NCBI RefSeq assembly: GCF_900290115.1
Contig: NZ_LT985749.1
Location: forward strand, 528,367 to 576,142
Origin: Alistipes sp. Marseille-P5061
GTDB taxonomy: Bacteria > Bacteroidota > Bacteroidia > Bacteroidales > Rikenellaceae
DNA: 47,776 nt
Direction of reading: 5' to 3'
Under the pieces are notes generated by a model that did not search any database, was not told the origin of the DNA, and worked only from the letters and a program-made list of their open reading frames with translations. Below, one piece after another: positions 24,276-32,840 of the stretch. Position 1 is the stretch's first letter. Every line of letters starts with the position of its first letter. The translations under genes and the position numbers were made by a program.

Positions 24276-24306
24276 CAAAAGTAGGCCGCCCGTCCGGGGC
24301 GGACAA
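24276..24306 (-). promoter_or_regulatory. Promoter of the TonB-receptor operon
   Basis: Read on the minus strand: TTG (24306-24304), an exact 20-nt spacer, and TACTTTTG (24283-24276). The leader would be about 95 bases. It is divergent from the promoter of the AspT-type transporter gene; no operator palindrome is obvious between them. Confidence 0.75.
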
Positions 24307-24506
24307 TCCCCACAATCGGGTATTTGCGGCGCCGGCACTCCCACAAAATGCCTATTGGCCCCGCATGCGGCTAAAAAAGAAGCGGTGCTTGCGTGCAGGA
24401 CCGAACGCAGAACAACGCATTGACACAGAGCGCAATCCGGCATACAGGCAATGTTCCGTCCGCAGAAAAACGGACCAAAAAACGCCACTTTCCCGAAAAT
24501 TTGCCC

Positions 24507-24514
24507 TACTTTTG
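24507..24514 (+). promoter_or_regulatory. -7 box of the AspT-type transporter gene
   Basis: TACTTTTG fits the Bacteroidota -7 consensus 24 bases before the ATG. No good -33 element is seen at the right distance. Confidence 0.55.
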
Positions 24515-24538
24515 CGGCAGACAACAAATTCGCAACGC

Positions 24539-26200
24539 ATGGAATGGCTCACTAATCTGTTCGTCGAACACTCGGCGCTGCAGGCCGTCGTCGTGATTTC
24601 GCTCATCTCGGTCCTCGGCATCGGACTGGGCAAAATCCGCATCGGCGGCATCTCGCTCGGCACGGCCTTCATCTTCTTCGTCGGCATTCTGGCCGGCCAC
24701 CTCGGCCTCTCGCTCGACCCCTCGATGCTCATCTACGCCGAGAGCTTCGGACTGATTCTCTTCGTCTACGCCCTCGGACTGCAGGTCGGCCCCGGCTTCT
24801 TCAGCTCGCTGCGCGCCGACGGCATGCGGCTGCTGCTGCCGGCCGTCGGACTGGCGCTGCTGGGCACGGCACTGGCCGTGGGGATGAGCTACGCCTTCGG
24901 AGTCTCGATGCCCGACATGTCGGGCATTCTCTGCGGTGCGACGACCAACACCCCGGCACTCGGCGCCGCGCAGCAGACCCTCCAGCAGCTGGGGCTCGAC
25001 GCCAACGGCGCGGCGCTGAGCTGCGCACTGACCTATCCGCTGGGCGTCGTGGGGGTCATTCTGGCGATTGTCTTCGTGCGGAAGCTCTTCGTGCGCCCCT
25101 CCGACCTGCCCAAACCCGACGCTCAGCACAAGAAGGATGTCTTCATCGCCAGCTACCACGTCACCAACCCCGCCATCTTCGGCAAGAGCGTCCACGAGGT
25201 GGCGGCCCACAGCCACCACCGCTTCGTCATCTCGCGCATCTGGCGCGAGGGCAAGGTCTCGATTCCCACCTCGGACAAGACGCTCCAGCAGAACGACATC
25301 ATCCTGGTGGTCACCTCGCCGGCCGACGTCGATGCGCTGCGGATGATTTTCGGCGAGCAGGAGCAGAAGGACTGGAATACGGGCAAAATCGACTGGAACG
25401 CCATCGACAGCCAGCTCATCTCGCAGCGCATTCTGGTCACGCGCCCCGAAATCAACGGCAAGAAGCTCTCCTCGCTGCGGCTGCGCAACAACTACGGCAT
25501 CAACATCAGCCGCGTCTACCGCTCGGGCGTGCAGCTGCTGGCCACCCCCGACCTGACGCTCCAGCTGGGCGACCGTCTGACGGTCGTGGGCGAGGCGGCG
25601 GCCATCCATAACGTCGAGAAAATCCTCGGCAACGCCGTCAAGAGCCTCAACGAGCCCAATCTGGCGGCCGTCTTCATCGGACTGATTCTCGGTCTGGTGC
25701 TGGGAAGCATCCCCGTGAGCATCCCGGGCATCAGCATCCCCGTGAAGCTGGGTCTGGCCGGCGGCCCCATCATCGTGGGCATCCTCGTCAGCACCTTCGG
25801 ACCGCGGCTCCACATGATTACCTACACCACGCAGAGCGCCAACCTGATGCTCCGCGCACTGGGGCTCTCGATGTATCTGGCCTGCCTGGGGCTCGACGCC
25901 GGGGCCCACTTCTTCGAGACGGTCATGCGTCCCGAAGGGGCGCTGTGGCTGGCGCTGGGCTTCGCCATCACCTTCGTGCCGACGGTTCTGGTGGCCATCT
26001 TCTCGCTGCGCGTGCAGCGGCTCGACTTCGGCTCCATCTCGGGGCTGCTCTGCGGCAGCATGGCCAACCCCATGGCGCTCAACTACGCCAACGACACCAT
26101 CGAGGGGGACAACCCCTCGGTATCGTACGCCACGGTCTACCCCGTCTGCATGTTCCTGCGCGTGATTATCGCCCAGGTCATCCTGATGCTCTTCCTCTGA
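24539..26200 (+). CDS. AspT/YidE-type aspartate-alanine exchanger family transporter
   Basis: A 553-residue inner membrane protein. Two related halves of about five to six hydrophobic helices flank a cytosolic middle with two TrkA-C (RCK-C) domains. These are near residues 190-280 (FGKSVHEVAAHSHHRFVISRI, then ILVVTSPADVDALRMIF) and 285-365 (ILVTRPEINGKKLSSLRLRNNYGINISRVYRSG, then LGDRLTVVGEAAAI). Each half has the family's duplicated pattern (LGLQVGPGFF and GLDAGAHFFE; GATTNTPALGAAQ and GSMANPMALNYA). Relatives exchange aspartate and alanine or move succinate; here the substrate is unknown. The ATG at 24539 starts right at the first helix. The unit is monocistronic, with a convergent terminator downstream. 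Confidence 0.9.
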   Translation: MEWLTNLFVEHSALQAVVVISLISVLGIGLGKIRIGGISLGTAFIFFVGILAGHLGLSLDPSMLIYAESFGLILFVYALGLQVGPGFFSSLRADGMRLLLPAVGLALLGTALAVGMSYAFGVSMPDMSGILCGATTNTPALGAAQQTLQQLGLDANGAALSCALTYPLGVVGVILAIVFVRKLFVRPSDLPKPDAQHKKDVFIASYHVTNPAIFGKSVHEVAAHSHHRFVISRIWREGKVSIPTSDKTLQQNDIILVVTSPADVDALRMIFGEQEQKDWNTGKIDWNAIDSQLISQRILVTRPEINGKKLSSLRLRNNYGINISRVYRSGVQLLATPDLTLQLGDRLTVVGEAAAIHNVEKILGNAVKSLNEPNLAAVFIGLILGLVLGSIPVSIPGISIPVKLGLAGGPIIVGILVSTFGPRLHMITYTTQSANLMLRALGLSMYLACLGLDAGAHFFETVMRPEGALWLALGFAITFVPTVLVAIFSLRVQRLDFGSISGLLCGSMANPMALNYANDTIEGDNPSVSYATVYPVCMFLRVIIAQVILMLFL

Positions 26201-26224
26201 CGGACCGGCATACACGAATACAGC

Positions 26225-26258
26225 ACGGCCCCGCTTCCTGCATGAGGAGCGGGGCCGT
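26225..26258. terminator. Hairpin between convergent transporter and channel genes
   Basis: An 11-pair perfect stem (26225-26235 with 26248-26258) built on CGGCCCCGCT. No long T-run follows on either strand, so termination is inferred from its place between two convergent genes. Confidence 0.6.
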
Positions 26259-26290
26259 ATGGTGTCTGCCTCCCGGGCCGAGGGACCGGG

Positions 26291-27613
26291 TCAGCTGCCG
26301 AGCGATTCGTCGCCGGCCGGTGCGGGGGAGTTCTCCGCAGACTCCTCCCGAGCATGGGAGACCTCCTCGCCGAGCCGCCCGATATCGCTGCCCGCCGGGC
26401 TCTGGAAGACCCGCAGCCCGAATTCGGGAATAACGGCCAGCACATGGTCGAAGACGTCGGACTGAATCCGCTCGTAGGTGACCCATTCGACCGTGTCGGT
26501 AAAGAAGTAGAGCTGCATGGGGAGGCCCGTCTCGGTGGGCTGCAGCTGCCGCACCATGAGCGTCATGCCCCGGTTGACGGGGACCTCGGCGCGCAGGTAG
26601 CGCTCCAGATAGGCGCGGAAGACCCCCAGGTTGGTCTGGTGCAGGCCGTTGATTTTCCATGAGCCGGGGGCGATGCCGTGTGCGGCGTTGTACTCCTCGA
26701 CGCGCTGCTGCGTGGAGTCGATGTAGTCGCGCAGCAGGTCGATTTCGCGGTAGCGGGCCAGCATCTCGGGGGTGCAGAAGCGCACGCTCGTCATGTCGAT
26801 GTTGACCGAGCGCATCACACGCCGGCCACCCGACTGCTGCATGCCGCGCCAGTTCTGGAACGAGTCGCTCACCAGCAGGTAGGGCGGCAGCGTGACAATC
26901 GTGTTGTCCCAGTTACGGATTTTGACCGTCGTGAGCGAGACCTCCTCCACGCGGCCGTCGGCCCCGTATTTGGGCATGGCAATCCAGTCGCCCACCTGCA
27001 GCATGTCGTTGGCCGAGAGCTGGATGCCCGAGACGAAACCGAGGATGCTGTCGCGGAAAATCAGCATGATGACCGCCGCCGAGGCGCCCAGTCCCGTGAG
27101 CAGGAAGGCGGGCGACTTGTCAAGCAGGATTGAGACGATGAGAATCACGCAGATGATGGCGACGATGCCCTGAGCCGTCTGCCGAAGCCCCTTGATGGGT
27201 TTGTTCTGCCAGGCGGGGCGGTGCGAGACAATGTGGAAGGCGGCTCCGATGAGCGCGTTGACCAGCCGGAAGAAGGCCACCACTATGAGTATCTCCAGCA
27301 CGCGCAGCGTCAGGCGCTCGGCGTCGTGGCCGATGAGCACCGCCGGGGTGACGCTGTAGAGCAGGATGACGGCCGCAAGCTGGCAGAGGCGCCCCATGAC
27401 GTGGCCGCTGAAGAGGACGTCGTCCCACTCGACACGCGTGCGCGAGACGATGTGGCGCACGCCGCCCACCAGCAGCAGCCGGCACACCAGGTAGAAGAGC
27501 AGCGCCAGCACCACCATCAGCAGGAAGGCGGCCCACTGTTCGGCCCCGGCTTCGGGTGCGAATCCGAGTCGGACGAGCAGCGCGTCGACCCATCGTTTGA
27601 TGATATGTTCCAT
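26291..27613 (-). CDS. MscS-family mechanosensitive channel, YbdG-like
   Basis: A 440-residue inner membrane protein. There are five hydrophobic helices in the first 190 residues, then the pore helix and beta domain of the MscS family: GASAAVIMLIFRDSILGFVSGIQLSANDMLQVGDWI, and GADGRVEEVSLTTVKIRNWDNTIVTLPPYLL. The soluble C-terminal part is long, as in YbdG, and ends in a low-complexity acidic tail. Such channels open under membrane tension to release solutes during osmotic down-shock. The gene is 91 bases downstream of the Nudix gene on the same strand. Confidence 0.92.
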   Translation of the reverse strand: MEHIIKRWVDALLVRLGFAPEAGAEQWAAFLLMVVLALLFYLVCRLLLVGGVRHIVSRTRVEWDDVLFSGHVMGRLCQLAAVILLYSVTPAVLIGHDAERLTLRVLEILIVVAFFRLVNALIGAAFHIVSHRPAWQNKPIKGLRQTAQGIVAIICVILIVSILLDKSPAFLLTGLGASAAVIMLIFRDSILGFVSGIQLSANDMLQVGDWIAMPKYGADGRVEEVSLTTVKIRNWDNTIVTLPPYLLVSDSFQNWRGMQQSGGRRVMRSVNIDMTSVRFCTPEMLARYREIDLLRDYIDSTQQRVEEYNAAHGIAPGSWKINGLHQTNLGVFRAYLERYLRAEVPVNRGMTLMVRQLQPTETGLPMQLYFFTDTVEWVTYERIQSDVFDHVLAVIPEFGLRVFQSPAGSDIGRLGEEVSHAREESAENSPAPAGDESLGS

Positions 27614-27704
27614 AGTTGTTCGTTTATCCCTCGCCCGGCAAAAACCGGGCTATGTTTTTCTCGGCCCCGCGGCCGTGCGGCGCCCCGTCCACGGGCGTGT
27701 CGGG

Positions 27705-28286
27705 CTACCGCTGCGCAAGGCAGGGGAGCAGCAGCGGAACCTCCGACTCGAAGTTGGGCGTCAGGATGCCCCGCCCCATCGCCGCACGCAGTTCGTCGAG
27801 GCTCCAGAAGCGGCCGCCGTCGAGCTCGCGGCTCGGCCGCACCTCACCGTCGTAGCGGCAGCGGTGGACGTAGACCAGCTCCTGCTCGCGCTCCGAGCGG
27901 AAGACGTAGCTCCGCACGAACTCCGCCTCGAACGACTCGAGCCCCAGCTCCTCGCGCGCCTCGCGCCGCAGCGCCTCGTCGATTGTCTCGCCGTAGGCCA
28001 CATGGCCGCCCACGGCCGTATCCCACCGTCCGGGCTGGATATCCTTCCAGGCGGGGCGCTTCTGAAGGTAGAGCCGTCCGTCGGCGTCGAACAGGTGGAG
28101 GTGGACCACCGGATGGAGCAGCATCGAGCCGCCGTGGCACTCGCGCCGCCGGGCCGAGCCGATGACGCGCCCCGAGGCATCGACCACGGGGAAGAGCTCA
28201 TCGCCGTTGTCACCCGCCTGTGCAGCAACGCCCGGGGCCGCATGCTCCGCCTCCGGGTTCAGGTCCGTATCAATCTTCGTATTCAT
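27705..28286 (-). CDS. Nudix hydrolase, Idi/YfcD-like
   Basis: A 193-residue protein with a complete Nudix box: GHVAYG, then E, then EALRREAREELGLE, matching GX5EX7REUXEEXGU. The preceding segment LQKRPAWKDIQPGRWDTAVGG resembles isopentenyl-diphosphate isomerase-like Nudix proteins. The first 30 residues (NPEAEHAAPGVAAQAGDNGDE) are low-complexity and may be a weak extension. A metal-dependent pyrophosphatase acting on a nucleoside-diphosphate derivative is likely; the substrate cannot be named. It lies between the MscS gene and a repeat-bearing intergenic region. Confidence 0.88.
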   Translation of the reverse strand: MNTKIDTDLNPEAEHAAPGVAAQAGDNGDELFPVVDASGRVIGSARRRECHGGSMLLHPVVHLHLFDADGRLYLQKRPAWKDIQPGRWDTAVGGHVAYGETIDEALRREAREELGLESFEAEFVRSYVFRSEREQELVYVHRCRYDGEVRPSRELDGGRFWSLDELRAAMGRGILTPNFESEVPLLLPCLAQR

Positions 28287-28673
28287 CGTCTTTACTGGTT
28301 ATTATCTCCACACCGCCCGCCGGGTATCCGCCGTCAGTTGCAACGTCAGCGCCTCTGCAGCACAGCCGCCGCACCCGAGCCCGGCTCCCGTCCACCGCGC
28401 CGCCTCGGCCGGGTGGAGCACCTCTTCACGGCCCCCCGGGAACGACTCGACGGCAATTTTTACCTCGCCGGGGACACGCTCCGTTCGACGGCTATTTTCC
28501 GCTTCCCCCGCCGAATCCGGAAACGGCTCGACGGTTATTTTTACCTTCCCGGGTACACGCTCTACCCGACGGCTTTTTCTCTCCTTCTCTCCCCCCCCAC
28601 CCCGCCGGATACGGGAACGGCACGAACACGACGCCGGAGCGCGCATCCGTGCCGACAGCCCTGCCGCTGCGGA
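28287..28673. other. Intergenic region between Nudix and OstA-like genes
   Basis: About 390 bases without a supported gene. It holds the 81-base imperfect repeat listed separately. Open frames across it on both strands show only the repeat and no known domain. Confidence 0.6.
28446..28580. repeat. 81-base imperfect tandem repeat, two copies
   Basis: CTCGACGGCAATTTTTACCT at 28446 recurs as CTCGACGGTTATTTTTACCT at 28527, exactly 81 bases later, each followed by a similar ACACGCTC segment and a second TCGACGG/CCGACGG half-unit 38-39 bases on. Thus a CGACGG(n)(n)ATTTT(T) core appears four times. The 27-codon period is a multiple of three, but no real gene is evident. Confidence 0.75.
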
Positions 28674-31262
28674 CTACAGACGGGGGCCCGACTCGCGGGG
28701 CTGGCCCACCTCGTAACCCAGCGTGCGCATCCAGTCGACGGTCTCCGAATCGACGTGGTCGTTGCGGTCAATCCACCGCCGTTCCTCAATCAGGCGCCTC
28801 TTGTGCTCCTCGAGGGCGCGGTGGATGGGGAAGTCGGGCTTCGGAAGCTCACCGCACGCCGCACGCCGCGACGGACGGATGTGCCGGTCGAAGACGTCGC
28901 GCTGCGTCGGCCGCCGCGCCCCCTCCCACTTGAAGCCCTTGAGCTCGAGCGACTGCTCCTCGGGCACCTTGTCCAGCGGGTAGAGCGTCCAGACGGGGTT
29001 GATGCGGTAGATGATGTTGACCACCTGCTTCTCTTCGAAGAAGAAGGAGATGTTGCCGCTGTCGAGCACCATCACGCCGGTGATTTCGCCCCCCTCGCCA
29101 TCCTGCATGTAGTAGATGGTCTGGGCATTGCCGTTGACATCGTTGCGGTAAATCTGGTTGTCGCGGAAGAAGGCCGTCATCTCCTTGCCCGCCACCTGAT
29201 TGTAGTGGAGCGTGTCGAGCTCGCTCGACATCATGGGGCTGCCAATGAATTCGGCGCGCGTAAGCTGCCGGTTGGCCGTATAGACATCCATCACGTCGGA
29301 GACCACCTGGTTGTTCTCGTTCCAGAGCACGGGCGAGAGGTAGAGGTGGATGGTCGAGTCGCGGCTGATGGAGGTAAGCGAGTCGCAGACCGACTGGAAG
29401 TCGGTGCGGTAAATCTTCACGTTGTGGAAGGCCTTGACCAGGCGGTACATGCTGTCGACCTCGACGGCCACCGAGTCGGCGCCCTCCGACGCGAGCGAAT
29501 CGGCCGGCAGCCCCTCCTCCCTGCCGTGCGGAAGCGAATCGACCAGCAGCGAGTCGGCCCCCCTGCCGCCCGTTGAGTCCACGCTCTTCTCGAAGATGCC
29601 CAGCAGCGAGTCAAGATGCAGCAGCTCCGTCGAGTCGAGGCGCGGCGTACGTCCTTTGCGGGCGGCGCGCTCGACACGTTCGCGCAGCTTCTTCTCGACC
29701 TTCTCGCGGCGGGCGAGCAGCCGCTCGCGCTCCTTCTCCTCCTGGGCGCGGACCATCTCGACCCGCTTGGCCTTGCGCCTGGCGGCGATTTCGTCCAGAA
29801 TCTTCTGCTTGGCCTCGTCGGCGGCCGCCTTGCGCGCCTCGCGCTCCTTGCGGGCCTCCTCCTTGCGCTGCGCCTTCAGCTGTTCGGGGGTAAGCTGCAC
29901 GCTATCGGCCGCCAGCGAATCGGTCACCAGCGAGTCGACAGTCAGCGAGTCGGCACCCGGCGCTGCGACGAGCGAATCGGAGGCCGGGGCTTTGTTCCCG
30001 GCGGCCGACGCATCGGGAGCAGTCTCCGAAGCAGCCGTCACCTCGGCAGCCGGCGCAGCGGCGGTCGAATCGCGGAGGGCGCCGAGCTGCTCCTCGACCT
30101 GTGCAGCGGCGCGCTCGCGGCGCGAGCCGCCCCGGCCGGGAGCCGTCGAGAGGGAATCGGGGGCCTCCGTACGGCGTTTGACCGAACCCTGACGGGCCGC
30201 ACGCATCGAGTCGGCCGCAGCGGCAGCCTGCTGCAGCGCGGCGAGCGAATCGAGGCGCGCCCGCTCGGCGGCAGCAGCCGCGTCGGCCGCATCCTGCGAA
30301 AGGGTGCGGGTGAAGAGGTAGATGGAGTCGCTGCGCATGAAGAGCGAGTCGCCCTGCGAGAGGTCGTAGTTGACCAGCGCGGGGCGCCGCGTCAGAAAGG
30401 CGTTGCCCGGCTCCTTCCAGTATTCGCCGTAGTCGCCGAAGGCGAGGTTCTTGTGCTCCGTATCGTCGAGCTGGATGTCGTGCCGCAGGATGGCGTGGCC
30501 ATGCGGACGGTAGTAGTCGATGCTGTCGCTCCAGACCTCCTGCTTCTCGGTGAGGATGTAGCCGTTGCGCGTGACGGCATAGAGCGTGTCGGCCTGCTCG
30601 TAGCGGCCCCGGTCGGCGTAGAGGTAGTCCCCCTCGCGGTTCCAGATGTGGGTTCGGTCGAAGAAGTAGGCGTTGTCGGTGGCCATGTTGTAGACCACCG
30701 AGTCGCCGCGCAGCTCGTACTCGTCGTTGCGCATCTCGACCCGGTCGACGCAGACCAGCTCCTTCGTGTCGGCGTAGTAGTAGCCGCGCTCGGCCTCGAG
30801 CTGATTCTCGCGGTTGACGAGCACGCCGCCGCCGTCGAATTCGCCCACGTTGTCGAGCGTGTTGAAGAGGAAGCTGTAGGTATAGAGCGTCGCGTCGCCG
30901 TCGACCACCTTGATGATGTCCGAAAAGACCTGTGCCTCGTTCACCTCGCCGTCGTAGAGGGCGCGGTCGCCGTAGATGTAGGTCGTGTTCTTGTTGATGA
31001 GGACGTTGCCGAAGAACTCGATGCGCATGTCCGAATAGCGCACGGCGCTGTCGCAGGTGATGACCGCGCCGTTGTGCTGCGCGGCGAAGTTGCCCACCAG
31101 GAAGATGACCGAGTCGCCCGGCGAGACGGGACCCGAGACGTCGGACTTGAGGTTGATGATTTTCATCTCGCCCTGCGGGGCGGGCTGCGACGGAGCGCCC
31201 CCCTGTGCGAAGAGGAGTCCCACGACGGCGACCGCCGCTGCTATGGAGAGAAACGTGCGCAC
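28674..31262 (-). CDS. OstA/LptA-like LPS transport protein with long insert
   Basis: An 862-residue secreted protein starting at GTG with signal MRTFLSIAAAVAVVGLLFA. Residues about 35-320 are OstA/LptA-like beta-jellyroll repeats (FFGNVLINKNTTYIYGDRALYDGEV, DNVGEFDGGGVLVNRENQLEAERGYYY). A related region resumes at about 605 (FHNVKIYRTDFQSVCDSLTSISRDSTIHLY). Between them is an insert of about 280 residues rich in Ala, Glu, Lys and Arg. It has a charged coiled-coil-like middle and many Asp-Ser-Leu type triplets. OstA-like proteins bridge LPS across the periplasm. The gene follows the SurA-like gene by ten bases, a common Bacteroidota pairing. GTG is chosen because the signal begins there. Confidence 0.88.
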   Translation of the reverse strand: MRTFLSIAAAVAVVGLLFAQGGAPSQPAPQGEMKIINLKSDVSGPVSPGDSVIFLVGNFAAQHNGAVITCDSAVRYSDMRIEFFGNVLINKNTTYIYGDRALYDGEVNEAQVFSDIIKVVDGDATLYTYSFLFNTLDNVGEFDGGGVLVNRENQLEAERGYYYADTKELVCVDRVEMRNDEYELRGDSVVYNMATDNAYFFDRTHIWNREGDYLYADRGRYEQADTLYAVTRNGYILTEKQEVWSDSIDYYRPHGHAILRHDIQLDDTEHKNLAFGDYGEYWKEPGNAFLTRRPALVNYDLSQGDSLFMRSDSIYLFTRTLSQDAADAAAAAERARLDSLAALQQAAAAADSMRAARQGSVKRRTEAPDSLSTAPGRGGSRRERAAAQVEEQLGALRDSTAAAPAAEVTAASETAPDASAAGNKAPASDSLVAAPGADSLTVDSLVTDSLAADSVQLTPEQLKAQRKEEARKEREARKAAADEAKQKILDEIAARRKAKRVEMVRAQEEKERERLLARREKVEKKLRERVERAARKGRTPRLDSTELLHLDSLLGIFEKSVDSTGGRGADSLLVDSLPHGREEGLPADSLASEGADSVAVEVDSMYRLVKAFHNVKIYRTDFQSVCDSLTSISRDSTIHLYLSPVLWNENNQVVSDVMDVYTANRQLTRAEFIGSPMMSSELDTLHYNQVAGKEMTAFFRDNQIYRNDVNGNAQTIYYMQDGEGGEITGVMVLDSGNISFFFEEKQVVNIIYRINPVWTLYPLDKVPEEQSLELKGFKWEGARRPTQRDVFDRHIRPSRRAACGELPKPDFPIHRALEEHKRRLIEERRWIDRNDHVDSETVDWMRTLGYEVGQPRESGPRL

Positions 31263-31272
31263 GGTCGCGAAG

Positions 31273-32679
31273 TTATTTTACCCAGTGTTTGTTCTCGAAG
31301 GCCCCGCCGCGGAACTCGGGGTCGATGTAGACGTACATGCCGTCGATTTTCTTGGTCAGCCACTCGCGGAAGGCCTTCTCCTGCTTGGCCGTGAGGGCCA
31401 TCTCCTCCAGCCGCAGGTAGTCCTCGTTGAGCGAGGCGACGTGCGTCGGGATAATCTGCACCAGCTTGACCACCTTGGCCATCTGGTTGCCCATCATGTC
31501 CTCCGTGAGGTAGGCGTCCGAAATCTCGCCCACGTGCAGGCGGCTCAGGGCGTTGTAGTCGTCGAGGCTCTTGTAGCGGCCGAAGTCCTCCTTGAGGAAC
31601 TTCGTCACGGTGAGCTTGGCGTCGAAGGCGTTGAAGCGCTCCAGCACGTCGTGGTTCGAGACGATACCGCCGTTCATCTTCGACGAGGCGTCGTCCGAGT
31701 AGCGCAGCGCGGCCTGTTCGAAGGTGATGGAGTCGCGGCGAATCTCCGTCACCAGGCTGTCGAGGAAGTTGAGCTCCGTGGAGAGCTCGTCAGTCGTATA
31801 GACCGGACGCAGCAGGATGTGGCGGAACCGGTAGATGTTGCCACGCTTCTCAAGGGACTGGATGATGTGGAAGCCGTACTGGGTCTCGACCACCTCCGAT
31901 ATCTGGCCCGGCTTGAGCTCGGCCAGCGCGTCGGCAAAGGCCTGGTCGAGGCTGGCCAGCGGCGTGGGCTCCATCTCGCCGCCGCGCATGGCCGTACCGG
32001 GGTCCTGCGAATACATGCGGGCCAGGTTCTCGAACTTGGCCTGCCCGGTGATGACGCGCTCGCGCAGGTCGAGCAGCCGTTCACGCGTACGCTGCTTGGC
32101 CTCGGTCATCGTGCGGGGGAAGCGGGTAATCTGCGCATAGACATACTGGTCGGCGATGAGCGGAAGGCTGTCCTTGTCGATGTGCTTGTAGTAGCGCTCC
32201 ACCTCGCCCGGGATGATGGACACCTTGTTGACCACCTCGGCCTGCATGCTGCTGGCGTAGGCCTGCTCCTCGTAGCGCTGGCGTAGAATCTCGCGCAGGT
32301 TGAAGATGGGCATGTGGTGCTTGGCCTCGAGTTTGGGAATCGAGCCCTCCTCGTCAATCATGTTCTGCAGCTGCTCCTCGACGCGCGTCTGGATGTCGGC
32401 GGCGCTGATGTCCACCGAGTCGATGAGCGCCTGGTTGTAGAGCAGTTTCTGGGTGAGCAGCGCCTCAAGCGCCTCGTTGTGGGGGTCGCGGTCGGTCGTG
32501 TAGCCTTCGGCCAGACGCTGGGCGACCATGTTGCGCGCATATTCGTCGACCTCGGAATAGAGAATCGACGAGCTGCCCACCACGGCCACCACCTTGTCGA
32601 GCATGACCTGCTGTTTCTGGGCCCTGAGCCCGGCTGCGGCAAAGAGCATGACCGTCAGCAAGAAAACCTTTTTCACCAT
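31273..32679 (-). CDS. surA: SurA-like periplasmic peptidyl-prolyl isomerase
   Basis: A periplasmic chaperone for outer membrane proteins. Residues 1-21 of the chosen start (MVKKVFLLTVMLFAAAGLRAQ) are a clear signal peptide. A SurA N-terminal helical domain (LDKVVAVVGSSSILYSEVDEYARNM) is followed by two parvulin-like domains: KFENLARMYSQDPGTAMRGGEM to ETQYGFHIIQ, then FRHILLRPV to KMNGGIVS. The length is 468 residues from 32679; in-frame ATG codons at 32688, 32694 and 32709 would add up to ten residues and are possible. It lies between another foldase-like lipoprotein and the OstA-like gene, fitting a role in outer membrane assembly. Confidence 0.9.
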   Translation of the reverse strand: MVKKVFLLTVMLFAAAGLRAQKQQVMLDKVVAVVGSSSILYSEVDEYARNMVAQRLAEGYTTDRDPHNEALEALLTQKLLYNQALIDSVDISAADIQTRVEEQLQNMIDEEGSIPKLEAKHHMPIFNLREILRQRYEEQAYASSMQAEVVNKVSIIPGEVERYYKHIDKDSLPLIADQYVYAQITRFPRTMTEAKQRTRERLLDLRERVITGQAKFENLARMYSQDPGTAMRGGEMEPTPLASLDQAFADALAELKPGQISEVVETQYGFHIIQSLEKRGNIYRFRHILLRPVYTTDELSTELNFLDSLVTEIRRDSITFEQAALRYSDDASSKMNGGIVSNHDVLERFNAFDAKLTVTKFLKEDFGRYKSLDDYNALSRLHVGEISDAYLTEDMMGNQMAKVVKLVQIIPTHVASLNEDYLRLEEMALTAKQEKAFREWLTKKIDGMYVYIDPEFRGGAFENKHWVK

Positions 32680-32840
32680 ATGTTGCATGTACATTTTTTC
32701 GTTCTTCATTTCGTCCGGGTTGCACCGGGCCTCCCGCCATTTCGTCCGGGTTGCCCCTACCGCAGCCCCGTCCTCAAACGCTTTGCCGCGGCATTCGGTC
32801 CTCACCGGTGTTCCTTTCCCTCAGGCCCCCCGGGAGCGGG

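Noticed and set aside
24175..24538. A shared operator between the divergent TonB-receptor and AspT-transporter promoters
   Set aside because: Two promoters are present, but the short inverted repeats in between (for example GTCCG/CGGAC near 24458-24475) are too weak to call.
27633..27660. GCCCGG/CCGGGC hairpin followed by TTTTT on the plus strand between the Nudix and MscS genes
   Set aside because: It points away from any plus-strand gene and has a weak six-pair stem with T-run at a distance; on the minus strand, where the genes lie, there is no T-run.
28302..28646. A small minus-strand frame containing the 27-residue repeat as a real repeat protein
   Set aside because: Only two copies are present, there is no leader or signal, and the other strand gives an equally open repeat; intergenic repeat is the simpler reading.
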